Shown: positions 1 to 9,651, counted from the first letter of the stretch. The stretch is 45,100 nt of DNA from an uncultured Bacteroidales bacterium (GCA_902789725.1 CADAPC010000017.1:1-45100); one strand, 5' to 3'. Program-made: numbers and translations. Notes: a model not told the origin generated them from the letters alone.

Positions 1-132
1 GAGATCGTCGATACCTCGGGCATGAAGATTGCGCATTGCATGGGCTGTAACCAGTGCTGGCTGAAAACGCCTGGCATCTGTGCCATAAAAGACGATTACC
101 TAAAATCCGCAACTAATAGTCCCGTGGACTAA
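1..132 (+). pseudogene. 3' remnant of an iron-sulfur flavodoxin-like oxidoreductase
   Basis: Frame 1 is open from the window edge to a TAA at 130-132. It encodes a cysteine cluster, C-x2-C-x2-C-x8-C followed by an AIKDD segment, as found in NADPH-dependent FMN reductase / iron-sulfur flavoprotein relatives. In that family the cluster is followed by roughly another hundred residues of flavodoxin fold. Here the frame runs only about ten more residues (ending SATNSPVD) before stopping, and the tail does not look like the family. I infer that the 3' part of the gene was replaced or deleted and that this is a non-functional remnant. The 5' part lies outside the window, so a short functional variant cannot be excluded. 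The stop sits inside the palindrome TAGTCC-CGT-GGACTA at 117-131, which may mark the breakpoint. Confidence 0.55.
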
Positions 133-326
133 TTTTTCTGTTAGGTGTTGCCTTTGCAGGCCTTTTTGCCACTATATCCGTGATAATATATGGTTTTTAC
201 ACCCACCTTCCCCTTACCCCGTTAAGCATTACAGGGGCTTTATGCCACTTATCCACCCTCAAAGTAGGAATCTCAGCCGTCACCATGTCATTGACGATTT
301 TTGCTTGTCTTGATTTGCAGCACTAA
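120..326 (+). pseudogene. 3' remnant of an unidentified membrane protein
   Basis: The frame opens at 120, directly after an in-frame TAG, and closes with TAA at 324-326. The 68 residues are strongly hydrophobic, with one helix-like stretch near the start (LIFLLGVAFAGLFATISVII) and a second less clear one (VGISAVTMSLTIFACL). There is no ATG near the start; the only ATG lies close to the end. It looks like the C-terminal part of an integral membrane protein fused out of frame to the flavoprotein remnant. I do not recognise the family. The composition argues for a real protein remnant, but a chance hydrophobic frame in AT-rich DNA is possible. Confidence 0.35.
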
Positions 327-355
327 GGTAAGTGAAAAATCTGACATGGCAAAAT

Positions 356-381
356 CCTGAGCAACTTTTTTGTTGCTCAGG
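356..381. terminator. Hairpin downstream of rnz, possible terminator
   Basis: CCTGAGCAAC and GTTGCTCAGG form a perfect 10-bp stem around a six-T loop. Read on the minus strand the hairpin is followed by ATTTTGCC, a weak T-run. It lies about 205 bases beyond the rnz stop codon, so it could end that transcript. Bases 382-588 hold no gene I can support. They contain two copies of a CCTTATTG-like motif and the palindrome ATAACCC-t-TGGTTAT-like at 578-592, which overlaps the rnz stop. Confidence 0.35.
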
Positions 382-588
382 AACTTATAAAGAATGTTCA
401 ACTTAAATGCTGCGGAATTTAGGGTAAAGATGAAAAAATATGTTGAAAGGCAAAACATAATTTTTTTCTTCCCTTTGTTTGTTGGTCTTGAGAAAACGGT
501 ATTTTGTATCCATTTTGTAATAAAGACATTCAAGATTTTCCCAACCTTATTGGGATGTAACCCAGCCTTATTGTGCAATAACCCTTGG

Positions 589-1503
589 TTATAGCGTGAT
601 GGTCAGTCCGTCTTCAGCCAAGATGGTGTTTGGGAAAAGGGCTTGGGCTTCGTGCAGCAGAATGTCTTCCGACTTGTAGCGCGAGGAGAAATGGCCCAGA
701 ATTAGTTTGCCAGCCCCACTGTCTTTGGCTATTTGCGCTGCTTGTGTAGCGGTGGAATGATGCGTTTTTTGTGCCAATAGCAGGTGCTCGTGAGCGAAGG
801 TGGCTTCGTGGTAGAGGCAGGTTACGCCTTGCAAGAGTGATGTCAGCTGTGGACGATAGGAAGTGTCAGTGCAGTAGGCGTAGGAACGGATTGGGGCGGG
901 TGGAGTGGTCAGATGGTCGTTAGGAATGATGGTGCCATCATCGGTTTTCCAATCCATGCCTGCCTTGATGTTGTTGATTTGGGCGATGGGGATGTGGTAG
1001 AACTCGATGCAGTCACGGCGAATGTGGCGAAGGGTGGGTTTCTCCTGGAAGAGGTAGCCGCAGCATGGGACGCGATGGGAGAGAGGAAGGGTGGTGACGG
1101 TGAGGGAGCGGTCTTCGTAGATGGTTTGAGGAGTATGGGTGTCGATTTCGTGGAGGATGATTTTGTAGGGTGAATCGACGCAGAAGTAGTCTATTTGTGG
1201 TTGGAAGATGCGCAGGAGGTCTTGTGGACCATAGATGTGGAGGTCTTGTATGCGCCCAAGGAGTGCGAAAGTGGAGAGTAGGCCGATGAGTCCGAAGGTG
1301 TGGTCGCCGTGCAGGTGGGTGAGGAAGATTGCTTGGAGATGGGAGAAACTGAGGCGAGAGCGACGCAGGGCCATTTGGGTGCCTTCAGCACAGTCGAGCA
1401 TGAAGAGTTTCTGGCGTATGTTGACCACTTGGGCTGAACTGAGACGGCGTGGGGTGGGAAGTGCTGCTCCGCAACCCAGTATGGTGATTTCGAATTTTTC
1501 CAT
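589..1503 (-). CDS. rnz: Ribonuclease Z (tRNA 3' endonuclease)
   Basis: A 304-residue metallo-beta-lactamase-fold protein that cuts tRNA precursors at their 3' end. The zinc-binding signature THLHGDH is clear (about residue 62), with further ligands in the later HEATF and LGHFSSR segments. The N-terminus IKILGCG-like (here FEITILGCGAALPTP) and the length match bacterial RNase Z. I chose the ATG at 1503, where the family's N-terminus begins. An upstream in-frame extension to 1596 would run into the addB-like gene and encodes unrelated residues. It is the last gene of the addA-cotH-addB-rnz run, 32 bases behind addB, with no Shine-Dalgarno. The tRNA-Thr in this window already encodes CCA, so in that tRNA RNase Z may only act after partial trimming. 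Confidence 0.93.
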   Translation of the reverse strand: MEKFEITILGCGAALPTPRRLSSAQVVNIRQKLFMLDCAEGTQMALRRSRLSFSHLQAIFLTHLHGDHTFGLIGLLSTFALLGRIQDLHIYGPQDLLRIFQPQIDYFCVDSPYKIILHEIDTHTPQTIYEDRSLTVTTLPLSHRVPCCGYLFQEKPTLRHIRRDCIEFYHIPIAQINNIKAGMDWKTDDGTIIPNDHLTTPPAPIRSYAYCTDTSYRPQLTSLLQGVTCLYHEATFAHEHLLLAQKTHHSTATQAAQIAKDSGAGKLILGHFSSRYKSEDILLHEAQALFPNTILAEDGLTITL

Positions 1504-1535
1504 TTTTTGATGGCGTGAATATGGAGTGTTAGTTC

Positions 1536-4500
1536 TTAATTTTTTAATCTTTTGGGATGGCGGCGGCAGAAAGTGAGGAAGTCGCAGTAGAGGCAATGTT
1601 GCTCATCGGTGCATTGAGTAAATAGGCCCATGTCAGTAGGAGGTTGCAGAGTGTTGTCAGCTGGTTGCTGGGTGTCCTCGTTGTAGGGGGTGAAGATTTC
1701 GTCGATTTTTTGTGTGAGGAGGGCATTGAAGTCATTGGCATATTGAGATTGAAAATCAGTCACCTCTTCCTTTGTGGTTGTTCCGGGAGGAATGAGTTTG
1801 ATGATTCCAGAATAGTTGTTGCCATAGTCTTTGGCACAGTACATTAGGGCGGGAACGACTGTGCTGTGCTGGTAGGGCGAACCTTGGGCTGTGAGAACTG
1901 TGCAGTAGTAGAGGGTTTGCATGATGTGATAGTTGGTTGTGTATTTATCAGGGTCGAAGAGGTCGGCGAGAACTTTTGCTGCGTGGGGTTTGCTGCTGGT
2001 TTTGTAATCGACAATACGTATGCGGTTGCCTGCAGGATGGACAAGGAGGTCTAAGCGGTCGATGATTCCTCCTAAAAGTATGCCCTTGTGCATGGTGGTG
2101 TAGCGTTCTTCTTGACTGATGATTTGCCAGTAGCCTCCTTCGCTTTCGAGGCTGGCTGCCATTTTTGCGTCGGCTTGAATTTGATTGATGACGAACTGCT
2201 TGATGACGTGGCGGTTGATGAGTTGGGTGCCGTTGAAGATGAGCCGTTTGCCTTTCATGCCTCCATAGTCGATGTAATGCCCTTCGGCATCTTTTTCGGG
2301 ATAGTGGAAAAGATTGACAGCAAAGGCGTTGTTGATTTTCTGGAGGAGAAGGTTTTCGTTGGAGGCGAGTGCCAGCGCCTCGGCACTGGTAAAGGTTTTT
2401 CCTTCGTAGGGTTCGTAAATATGGTGGATGGCATCGTGGAGGATTATGCCAAACATGGGGCTGTCAACATCTTCCGACACATCATCGGCTGGGCGCAGGT
2501 TGGCCACGTAGTTAAAGTAGAACTTGAGGGGGCACTTCATGTAGGTGTTGATGGCCGATGGTGAGAGGATGTGCTCAGCATTGAAACGTGCATGGAGTTT
2601 TTCCATCACGTTGGGTGTCTTTTTTACACAGAGGGTGGGGGACGCTTGCATTTCGCTGGTGGTGGCGAAGGATTTGAGAGAGATGGTCGTTTCTGAACCA
2701 AAAAGTTCGTCTTTCTCTGCAAGCGACTGAAGCATGAAGCGTGACATTTCTCCTTTTCCTCCCCCTTCGGTGCTGGAATTGTAGAGCAGGGTGATGTTTT
2801 CGGCACGTTGCATGAGGCGATAGTAGTAATAAGCGTAGAGGCTTACTTCCTTCTCAATGGTGGTCATGCCGAAGGCTGCTCGCAGGGTGTAGGGAATGAG
2901 GGATGGCCGTTTGTCGCTTTTGGGCATCTGACCTTCGTTGACTGAAAGCATGATGATGTTCCGGAAGTCGAGATTGCGTGTCTCAAGAAGACCCATCACC
3001 TGGAGTCCTATGGCTGGTTCGCCGTGGAAGGGAATGGTGGCTTGCGACATGAGTTGGAGGATGAGCCGCATGAGCATGTCGTTGCCAACGACCAATGTGG
3101 GGTGCTGCTCCTGCAAGGTGTGGATGCGGTTGACGACGGTGTAGGCTACGAAGATGCTTTCCTTGTATATCTGTAGTGTGAAGTCCTTGCTGCCGAAAGC
3201 ATTCTGATAGGTATGTCCAACTCTCGAGATGATGTCTGCTAAATAGGTGGTGAGTTCTTTTCCAGACACAGGGGTGAAAATGCGTTGGAGTGTGATGTTG
3301 TCGGCAAACATTTCGGAGGTGGGGAAAATCACATTGTCTTTCTGCAATTGTGTGAGTTTTTCTTCGCATGCCTGTCCTATCAGACGTTGGGTAAACGCAT
3401 GTTTCATCACGGCTGCAACGTATTTGTAGCGCCATGCTCCAAACTGTGTGTGTCCATGTATCTGCAAGTCGAGCAGTGATTGAACCAGTGAGAAGATGGG
3501 CGTTTTGTCAAGAGGGTATCCCATTGTCACGTTGATGGCAGGAACGTCACCGATGCTGTGGAGAACGGACTGCAGGAGGTTCTCGTTGCATAGAATCACG
3601 GCCGACTGGTTGAGTGGTTCGTCTGTTTTCAGATGTTTTTTCCCCCATTCATGTATATATCTTGTCTGCGCATTCTCAGTGGGGGATTGGATGAAGGTGA
3701 TGGCTTTGGGGCATTGCATGCTCCGAAACAAGTCCTGCCCTTCAAACTCATTGCCCAAAAGCCTAATGTTTTCCAAAATGAACTGTCCTGCCTCGTATTT
3801 GCTCAGAAGGTTTGAGGGTTGAGCAGGGCGTTTGGTGTAGGCTTGGTCGTAGTCCCAATAGAATTTGGTGTTACGGTGCTGCTTGAGAAAAAGGAACAGT
3901 TCCTTTTCGGTTTTGTTCAGCACATTGAATCCCACCACTACGTAGTTTTTTGCTGCAAGTCGTTGGCTGGTGTGCAGTTGGAGAGCTTCGTCTGCACTGT
4001 TCAGCGATTCGATGACTTGGCGTTTGAGCATTCCTTCATACACCATGGGTTCTTGGTTTTCGGTGTGGAGCAAGGATGACTGAAAGGATGTGTAGATGTC
4101 GGTCAGGTGGTTCCACAAAACTTTGAACCTTGTCTTCAGGGTGGTGTTGGCCGTTTCGCCTTCGAAGTACTTCCCGAAGAACTGCTCTATCGCTTGGCGT
4201 TGTTCTTCTTCCAGAAAGGAGAAGTCGGTCATTTCTTTCAGGTCGGATATGTTCACGAAGAGTTTTGTGGGTTCCACCATATTGTTGTCGATGTCCTGGA
4301 AATCGCTGAGCATCATCTCCATGAGCGGGTAGAGTTGGTCGAGCGATTTAGTGGGTTGCATCTTCTCCTGATAGACTTCCCATAACTTTACAGCTAAGTA
4401 GATGGGGTCGCCCAAAGTGTATTCAGACAAGGAGATGAACAGCTCGCTGATGGTAGTGTATTCGGGGGTCCACATAGTGTGTCCATGACTGTTTTCCCAT

Positions 4501-4619
4501 AAGTATTGGTTGAAGAACAGTGAGGCGCGTTTATTGGGGAAGATGATGCAGGCGTCTTGAAAGTCTCCTTTCAGTTTCTGATAGAGGTCATCTGCCACAA
4601 TTTTTAAGAAAGGTGTCAT
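1536..4619 (-). CDS. addB: AddB-like subunit of a helicase-nuclease, PD-(D/E)XK nuclease with Fe-S cluster
   Basis: A 1027-residue protein resembling the AddB/RexB partner of two-subunit RecBCD-type enzymes, which process DNA double-strand ends for recombination. The N-terminal part lacks a convincing Walker A, as often in the inactivated helicase of AddB. The C-terminal RecB-type nuclease domain is clear: a YMKCPLKFYF segment (about residue 700), a GIILHDAIH segment, and the core D871-Y-K873. Four cysteines fit the Fe-S staple of AddB nucleases: one in MKCP and the trio C1009-x2-C1012-x5-C1018 near the C-terminus. It lies 45 bases behind the cotH-like gene and 32 bases before rnz, in one orientation. 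It pairs logically with the addA-like gene at 6259-9651. Sequence similarity to Firmicutes AddB is probably low; the domain plan carries the call. Confidence 0.85.
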   Translation of the reverse strand: MTPFLKIVADDLYQKLKGDFQDACIIFPNKRASLFFNQYLWENSHGHTMWTPEYTTISELFISLSEYTLGDPIYLAVKLWEVYQEKMQPTKSLDQLYPLMEMMLSDFQDIDNNMVEPTKLFVNISDLKEMTDFSFLEEEQRQAIEQFFGKYFEGETANTTLKTRFKVLWNHLTDIYTSFQSSLLHTENQEPMVYEGMLKRQVIESLNSADEALQLHTSQRLAAKNYVVVGFNVLNKTEKELFLFLKQHRNTKFYWDYDQAYTKRPAQPSNLLSKYEAGQFILENIRLLGNEFEGQDLFRSMQCPKAITFIQSPTENAQTRYIHEWGKKHLKTDEPLNQSAVILCNENLLQSVLHSIGDVPAINVTMGYPLDKTPIFSLVQSLLDLQIHGHTQFGAWRYKYVAAVMKHAFTQRLIGQACEEKLTQLQKDNVIFPTSEMFADNITLQRIFTPVSGKELTTYLADIISRVGHTYQNAFGSKDFTLQIYKESIFVAYTVVNRIHTLQEQHPTLVVGNDMLMRLILQLMSQATIPFHGEPAIGLQVMGLLETRNLDFRNIIMLSVNEGQMPKSDKRPSLIPYTLRAAFGMTTIEKEVSLYAYYYYRLMQRAENITLLYNSSTEGGGKGEMSRFMLQSLAEKDELFGSETTISLKSFATTSEMQASPTLCVKKTPNVMEKLHARFNAEHILSPSAINTYMKCPLKFYFNYVANLRPADDVSEDVDSPMFGIILHDAIHHIYEPYEGKTFTSAEALALASNENLLLQKINNAFAVNLFHYPEKDAEGHYIDYGGMKGKRLIFNGTQLINRHVIKQFVINQIQADAKMAASLESEGGYWQIISQEERYTTMHKGILLGGIIDRLDLLVHPAGNRIRIVDYKTSSKPHAAKVLADLFDPDKYTTNYHIMQTLYYCTVLTAQGSPYQHSTVVPALMYCAKDYGNNYSGIIKLIPPGTTTKEEVTDFQSQYANDFNALLTQKIDEIFTPYNEDTQQPADNTLQPPTDMGLFTQCTDEQHCLYCDFLTFCRRHPKRLKN

Positions 4620-4664
4620 ATGCTCTTTGTGTGATAGACGTGAATAAGATGGAGTTCCTGCTCA

Positions 4665-6224
4665 TTAAAAGGGGAATCCTTCATTGAATTGTGGTTTGAT
4701 TTCAGTGGGTTTCTGTATGTGTGGCTGGAAATCCTTGCCAAAGTTGTCAATGTTTTTGTCCAGGAAGGAAAGCCGCTCAGAAAGCCATTTCTTGAGCACT
4801 TGAATTTCTTCTTCGTAGGAACTTACTCGGTAAGCAGCGAACCATGAAATGGCATTCATGGCTATTGCGCCACCTATTCCTCCGAACGCTCCTGGCATCT
4901 GGAATCCTCCTTTGGGTTGTTTAGACAGAGAATTTTTTTCCTGTTCACTCACCAGCAGTTCTGGATATTCCTTGAAGTGTCGGTTTTTGGCTTGAGCCAC
5001 TAATTGGGCATGTTGGTCAATGTAAGCATTGATGGCTTTGTCGCTCAGAATAGTCTTTCTCAGGGCTTGATAACGTGTCTTGACTGCCTTTTGGAAATCA
5101 GGGTCTTGAAGCAAGCGTTGCCACAAGGCTGGAGTGGGTTGTGTATTGCCTCCTTCGAAGCACCAAGCGTTTATCTTGTTGGCGTTGCAAAAGTTGCAGT
5201 TCCCGTAGGCAAGATTATAGTCCCACACAGGACCTGCGTATAGCTTACCTCCTGTACCGTCGGCATTTTGCCTTTCCTTGTAGAAATAGGCGCTGCGTTT
5301 GTAGCCATCGGCATTCAGACTTAGTTCGGTGTGGATGAAGTAATCGACAAAGGAAGGTACATCAATATATTGGGTATATCCTTTTTGAGGATGGGTAAAG
5401 TCATCGGACTGGATAACTTGTTCCAACTCATCTACATAGTGCTGGATGTAGGCCAACTGTTCAGGCTGTAGATTTTTTTTCTTGGGATAAATGCAGGTCC
5501 AGGTGATTTGGCTGGTCATGATGCCTTCTCCGATGCCCGGCACTTTGGAGGGGAAGGTGGCATCTTCCTCATTGTAGGTGTCAATGCGCAGGATGTAGCC
5601 TCCTGTTAATGCAGTTCCTTCTGTGTCAGTTTTGAGCATTTTGTCAATGTTGACTCGTGAGGGTCCCCGTTTAATGGCTTCGGAGAGGATGTAGATGCCT
5701 AAATATTCGTCATTCATTAGCACCTCCACCATTTGTGTGCGTGGTCCCCAATGCCCCATGTCTCGCCAAAGCTGAAAAGCAAAAGGGTCGCGCATCATCG
5801 ACACATCGTTGTAGGGTGAAAGCAGTACCCAATCGCTACCTGCTGGCATTCCCAAGAGACAGGCTTTCAATTCTGTACCGTCTTCATTACGAGTCTCGAT
5901 GGTATATTTCTTCTGGTTGAAGGAAAGGGAACTGTTCCCCCTCAACTTGATTCCAATGTAGCCATCGTAACCCTCCATTGTCATCTTCGCCATGACTTTC
6001 TTTTGCGCATTGAGTGGTGTGTTGGTGGTGATGGTGATGACGGGCAAGTTAGACTCCAGCCGTTCCATCTTTGTGTGCGAAACCTTGGGAAACATGTTTT
6101 CCATGTTGAATTGCCCCATGTTGAATCCTCCCACTTGGGCTTGAGCATCAGAAGTTGATAATATGTTGGCAGTTAATGCCAAGGCTAATGCAATGTGTTT
6201 CATAGAGCTTCTTGTTCTTTTCAT
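4665..6224 (-). CDS. Secreted CotH-family protein (CotH kinase domain)
   Basis: A 519-residue protein with an N-terminal signal peptide: basic KRTRSSMKH, a hydrophobic ALALALTANIL core and a likely cut after AQA. The body matches the CotH kinase-like family: an RGNSS motif (about residue 95), a KKYTIE segment, the SDWVLLSPYND and MMRDPFAFQLW stretch, and the YLGIYILSEAIKR motif. CotH of Bacillus is an atypical kinase of spore-coat proteins. Bacteroidales do not sporulate and their CotH homologues are uncharacterised. A glycine- and methionine-rich segment follows near residue 445. The start at 6224 gives a complete signal peptide; a second ATG at 6203 would also do so. It sits 34 bases behind addA and 45 before addB, an odd place for an exported protein. 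Confidence 0.85.
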   Translation of the reverse strand: MKRTRSSMKHIALALALTANILSTSDAQAQVGGFNMGQFNMENMFPKVSHTKMERLESNLPVITITTNTPLNAQKKVMAKMTMEGYDGYIGIKLRGNSSLSFNQKKYTIETRNEDGTELKACLLGMPAGSDWVLLSPYNDVSMMRDPFAFQLWRDMGHWGPRTQMVEVLMNDEYLGIYILSEAIKRGPSRVNIDKMLKTDTEGTALTGGYILRIDTYNEEDATFPSKVPGIGEGIMTSQITWTCIYPKKKNLQPEQLAYIQHYVDELEQVIQSDDFTHPQKGYTQYIDVPSFVDYFIHTELSLNADGYKRSAYFYKERQNADGTGGKLYAGPVWDYNLAYGNCNFCNANKINAWCFEGGNTQPTPALWQRLLQDPDFQKAVKTRYQALRKTILSDKAINAYIDQHAQLVAQAKNRHFKEYPELLVSEQEKNSLSKQPKGGFQMPGAFGGIGGAIAMNAISWFAAYRVSSYEEEIQVLKKWLSERLSFLDKNIDNFGKDFQPHIQKPTEIKPQFNEGFPF

Positions 6225-6258
6225 GACTGATATGATAGTAGGTGTTGGGATTGTAGTT

Positions 6259-9200
6259 TTATACAGAAATGATATGGTTGTCTAAGATATACCACAGAAA
6301 AGCTTTTACGTCGGTATAACCAATCTGGGCCAGCAGGTGTTTATAGTCTTCTATCTGTTTTCGGTTTTCGTTAGGTGCCACCAATGTGCCATCAGCTTTT
6401 TTCTTAACCACTCCCTGCGCTGTTTTGTAGTCGATGATGATGGCTTGGTGACCTTTGACAATGACGCGATCGGGGCGCTTGCTCATCATATCCTGCTCTT
6501 CCAAAAACAGGATAGCACGTTCGTTTAGCGCATGCCAGTCGGGGGAAAACCATTCAGGATGATCTGGGCTGATGCTGGTAATCATGTCAGAGACAGCCTT
6601 TTGTGCTTCTTCCGCATCGAGTAGAGTGCCTAAGCATCCTTTTGATTCTAATTGTTGAATGGCATGTGGCACATCTTCAATGGTGCGTATGTGTTGAAAG
6701 ATGTTGTGATAAAGGTTGCCAAGGCTGATGAGACGTATGCGTTCGGCATGCTGCTGTATTTTGGGATTGAGCGAGTCGGCTGTGATGAACATGTCCGACT
6801 CGTAGCTCTGTCGGAATTCTGCTACAGAGGGATAGGAGATGAAGGAGACGGGCAGTGGGTCGTAGCCGCATTCCATCACATTACGCTCTTCCTGACGAGA
6901 AGGGGCACTATTGGAAGAAGGCACGATAGTTCCATATTGATATTGGGTGATAATCCCTTCCACATCTGTTTGCATCATCTCTTGAGGCATGGCTTTCACA
7001 AGGAGTGCCTGGGCATTGTCTGCTTCGTTCTCTTCGTTCATTGGCTCGCCTAACTTGTTGCCTGTCAAGATGATCAAGTTGTTTTTTGCGCGGGTGAATG
7101 CAACGTACAGCACGTTAATATTGTCCACCAATGTGCGCAGTTCCTCGTCTCGGCGATCATCAGCAAAAATGCTGTCGTCCTTTGCCCTGCTCACATTGAT
7201 GGGCAGTAGTGGCATAAGGTCGAATGGGGAACCATGTGGGATGCACCAAAGAACTTCTGAGCCTTTGGGCTTGATGGGCCAGGAACAGGAGGGAATAATC
7301 ACGCTGTGAAATTCCAATCCTTTTGATTTGTGAATTGTCATGATTCGCACTCCATCGGATGCTCCGTTAGGGATGGTCTTTTCGCAGAGTTGTTCATCCC
7401 ATGCTTGCAGAAAGGAGTCAAGGTCGCCCTGATTGTCTTCACAGAACTGTTCCACGATGTCGTTAAAGAAGAACAAATAGGCATCTTGGTTGGCCATTTT
7501 TGCTAATTGGAAGGTCTGATAGATTTCCTCTACCTGTTCGGTGAGTGCCTTGAACTGTAGAGAATTTCTTTCGACAGGACCGAAACCATTCGGTAACAGT
7601 TTTTCTACCTTATCAATGGCTTCAAAAAAATCGGCATCATCTTCTGTTCCAGTTCCTTTTAGCATCTGTTGGTAGTAGTATGCTAATGTGGCCAAGTGCA
7701 GTTTGTCATCGGGGGTTGCCAATGCTCGCAAGGCACAAATGATGAGATTGATGGCGGAAGAGGCATCGAGACGGAATGCATCGTCTGAAACTATCTTCAC
7801 TTTCACTACATTCTGGTGCTCGTTGAAGTAATTGCTGATGAGGGGCACCTCTTTATTGGTTCGAATCAGAATGGTGATATCATTGGATTTCACTCCGTTG
7901 TCCATCAGTTCCTTCACTGTTAGTTGAATGCGTTGCAAGGTGGCTTCTTCGTATGCTTGGGGTGTCGATTTCTCCCACACATCAGAGAGTTGTTCGGTGT
8001 CAATGTCATGATAGTCGATGTTTTCCACCTTGATGAATCCCGCTTTTTTCGTCTTTTTGGCAATTTGCTCCAAATCGCCATACGCAGTGGATAGGGCGGG
8101 GCAGTAGGACTGCAAAATGTCGATGGCGTTCTTGAAGAAGTGGTTGTTAAAATCGACAATGTGTTTGGCTGAACGGAAGTTGTAGAAGGCGGGTATCCTG
8201 CCCATCAGTCTCTGCAAATCGGGGTCTTGTTCTATCCCATTCAGAATTTGCCAATCGGAGTTGCGAAATCGGTAGATACTTTGTTTTACATCCCCAACGA
8301 TAAGGCACGATCCATCCATCGACAGGCTGTTCAGAATGAGTGGCTTGAAATTTCTCCATTGCAGCGTGGAGGTGTCCTGAAATTCGTCAATCATGATGTG
8401 CTTGATAACAGCTCCTGTCTTTTCGTAGATGAAAGGAATGTCGCTGTTGTTGATGACATTGCGCAGAAAGTTTGCTGTTTCGGACAAGAGGAAGCGGTTC
8501 TTTTCTTCATTGAGGATTTTGACTGTTTTGCTAATTTGGTTAAGGAGCATGAGCGAATACAGATGTTGGCCAATGGCATTGACTGTGTGGAGATTGCTGA
8601 CATAATCTGCGTGTTTGTCGAATGCTTCAGACAAAAGAGGCATTAGCACAGAAGTTACTTTGAGTTCCAGTTCTGCGCGATTGGGTGATGTTTTTTTGAA
8701 CCACTTATCAATCTCTGTTCTGTATTCTCCAATGGTGTCGGAAAAGGTGCCTTTGCTTTGGTTGGTGGGTTCTGTAATTTTGTATTCGGCCACTTTTTCC
8801 ATAAAGGTGACAATGGCTTTGCTTCCGTCTTTCTCTGTCATGCCGCAGGTTCGGTAAGCATTCAGCATCTGAGTTCCCAAATTGATGACTGTCTGTTTCT
8901 TTTCCTCTAAATAAGAGTTTATAATGTTGCGATATTTGAAAATGGTACTAATGTCTGTTATTTTCTTTCTTACATCTTCTCCATGAATCAAGTAATTTTC
9001 TTTGAAGATGTTGCGCCCAAATTCCTTCACTGTTTCTTCTATCTGCCAAGAACGATTTTCATTGATTTTCGTTTCAATGAAGTCAATAATGGTGCGGAAC
9101 TCGCTCGACCCCTCGCGCAGGTTGTCGATAATATGGTCGATGGCATCGCTTAGCACTTCTGTCTCGTCCAGTTCCACTTTCATCTTGGTAGAGAGTTCCA

Positions 9201-9651
9201 GTTCGTTAGCCAACTCTCGCACAATACTTTGAAAGAAGGAATCAATGGTTTCGATGTGGAAGCGGCTGTAGTCATGTATAATGTTGGAGAGTGCTTCCTT
9301 TGCTTTGGTGCGTAACACCTCCTCGTTCATGTTAATCAATGCAGAGCGATAAGGCTCTTCTTGATAACGTGGCATCATCTTTCTCAACTCTATGTTCTCC
9401 AGAATGTTGTCGATGTAATCATCAGCTCCATGCAAACCGTTGGCAATGCCATACAGTGTGCTCAAAATGCGCTGCTTCATCTCTGCTGTAGCCTTGTTTG
9501 TAAAGGTCACAGCAAGAATGTTCTGATATTCCATCGGATTTATTGCTAACAGTGCAATGTATTCTACCGCCAGCGTGAAGGTTTTGCCTGAACCTGCCGA
9601 TGCCTTATAGATGCGCAGGGGTTTCATTTCTTTCGTCAGTTTCTTTTCCAT
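6259..9651 (-). CDS. addA: AddA-like UvrD/RecB helicase-nuclease
   Basis: A 1130-residue superfamily 1A helicase with a C-terminal nuclease domain, the motor subunit of an AddAB/RecBCD-type double-strand-break enzyme. Walker A ASAGSGKT is at residues 17-24, followed by TFTNKATAEMK (motif Ia). Walker B appears as IDEFQDTS (about 420), motif III/IV as GDVKQSIYRFRNSD, motif V as TIHKSKGLEF and motif VI as VAFTRAKNNLI. The C-terminus carries the RecB-type nuclease core RPDRVIV...IIIDYKTA with D1074 and K1076. No cysteine staple is seen, which suits AddA. It is the first gene of a run with cotH-like, addB-like and rnz genes and has a -7 promoter box about 90 bases upstream. Both subunits having DYK cores suggests the two-nuclease AddAB layout rather than RecBCD. 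Confidence 0.9.
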   Translation of the reverse strand: MEKKLTKEMKPLRIYKASAGSGKTFTLAVEYIALLAINPMEYQNILAVTFTNKATAEMKQRILSTLYGIANGLHGADDYIDNILENIELRKMMPRYQEEPYRSALINMNEEVLRTKAKEALSNIIHDYSRFHIETIDSFFQSIVRELANELELSTKMKVELDETEVLSDAIDHIIDNLREGSSEFRTIIDFIETKINENRSWQIEETVKEFGRNIFKENYLIHGEDVRKKITDISTIFKYRNIINSYLEEKKQTVINLGTQMLNAYRTCGMTEKDGSKAIVTFMEKVAEYKITEPTNQSKGTFSDTIGEYRTEIDKWFKKTSPNRAELELKVTSVLMPLLSEAFDKHADYVSNLHTVNAIGQHLYSLMLLNQISKTVKILNEEKNRFLLSETANFLRNVINNSDIPFIYEKTGAVIKHIMIDEFQDTSTLQWRNFKPLILNSLSMDGSCLIVGDVKQSIYRFRNSDWQILNGIEQDPDLQRLMGRIPAFYNFRSAKHIVDFNNHFFKNAIDILQSYCPALSTAYGDLEQIAKKTKKAGFIKVENIDYHDIDTEQLSDVWEKSTPQAYEEATLQRIQLTVKELMDNGVKSNDITILIRTNKEVPLISNYFNEHQNVVKVKIVSDDAFRLDASSAINLIICALRALATPDDKLHLATLAYYYQQMLKGTGTEDDADFFEAIDKVEKLLPNGFGPVERNSLQFKALTEQVEEIYQTFQLAKMANQDAYLFFFNDIVEQFCEDNQGDLDSFLQAWDEQLCEKTIPNGASDGVRIMTIHKSKGLEFHSVIIPSCSWPIKPKGSEVLWCIPHGSPFDLMPLLPINVSRAKDDSIFADDRRDEELRTLVDNINVLYVAFTRAKNNLIILTGNKLGEPMNEENEADNAQALLVKAMPQEMMQTDVEGIITQYQYGTIVPSSNSAPSRQEERNVMECGYDPLPVSFISYPSVAEFRQSYESDMFITADSLNPKIQQHAERIRLISLGNLYHNIFQHIRTIEDVPHAIQQLESKGCLGTLLDAEEAQKAVSDMITSISPDHPEWFSPDWHALNERAILFLEEQDMMSKRPDRVIVKGHQAIIIDYKTAQGVVKKKADGTLVAPNENRKQIEDYKHLLAQIGYTDVKAFLWYILDNHIISV

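Noticed and set aside
288..578. 96-codon minus-strand open frame behind rnz
   Set aside because: Low-complexity, Lys/Phe/Asn-rich content typical of AT-rich non-coding DNA; it spans the hairpin at 356-381 and has no promoter or family resemblance.
394..594. 66-codon plus-strand open frame
   Set aside because: Overlaps the frame above and the rnz end, same composition problem, no recognisable features.
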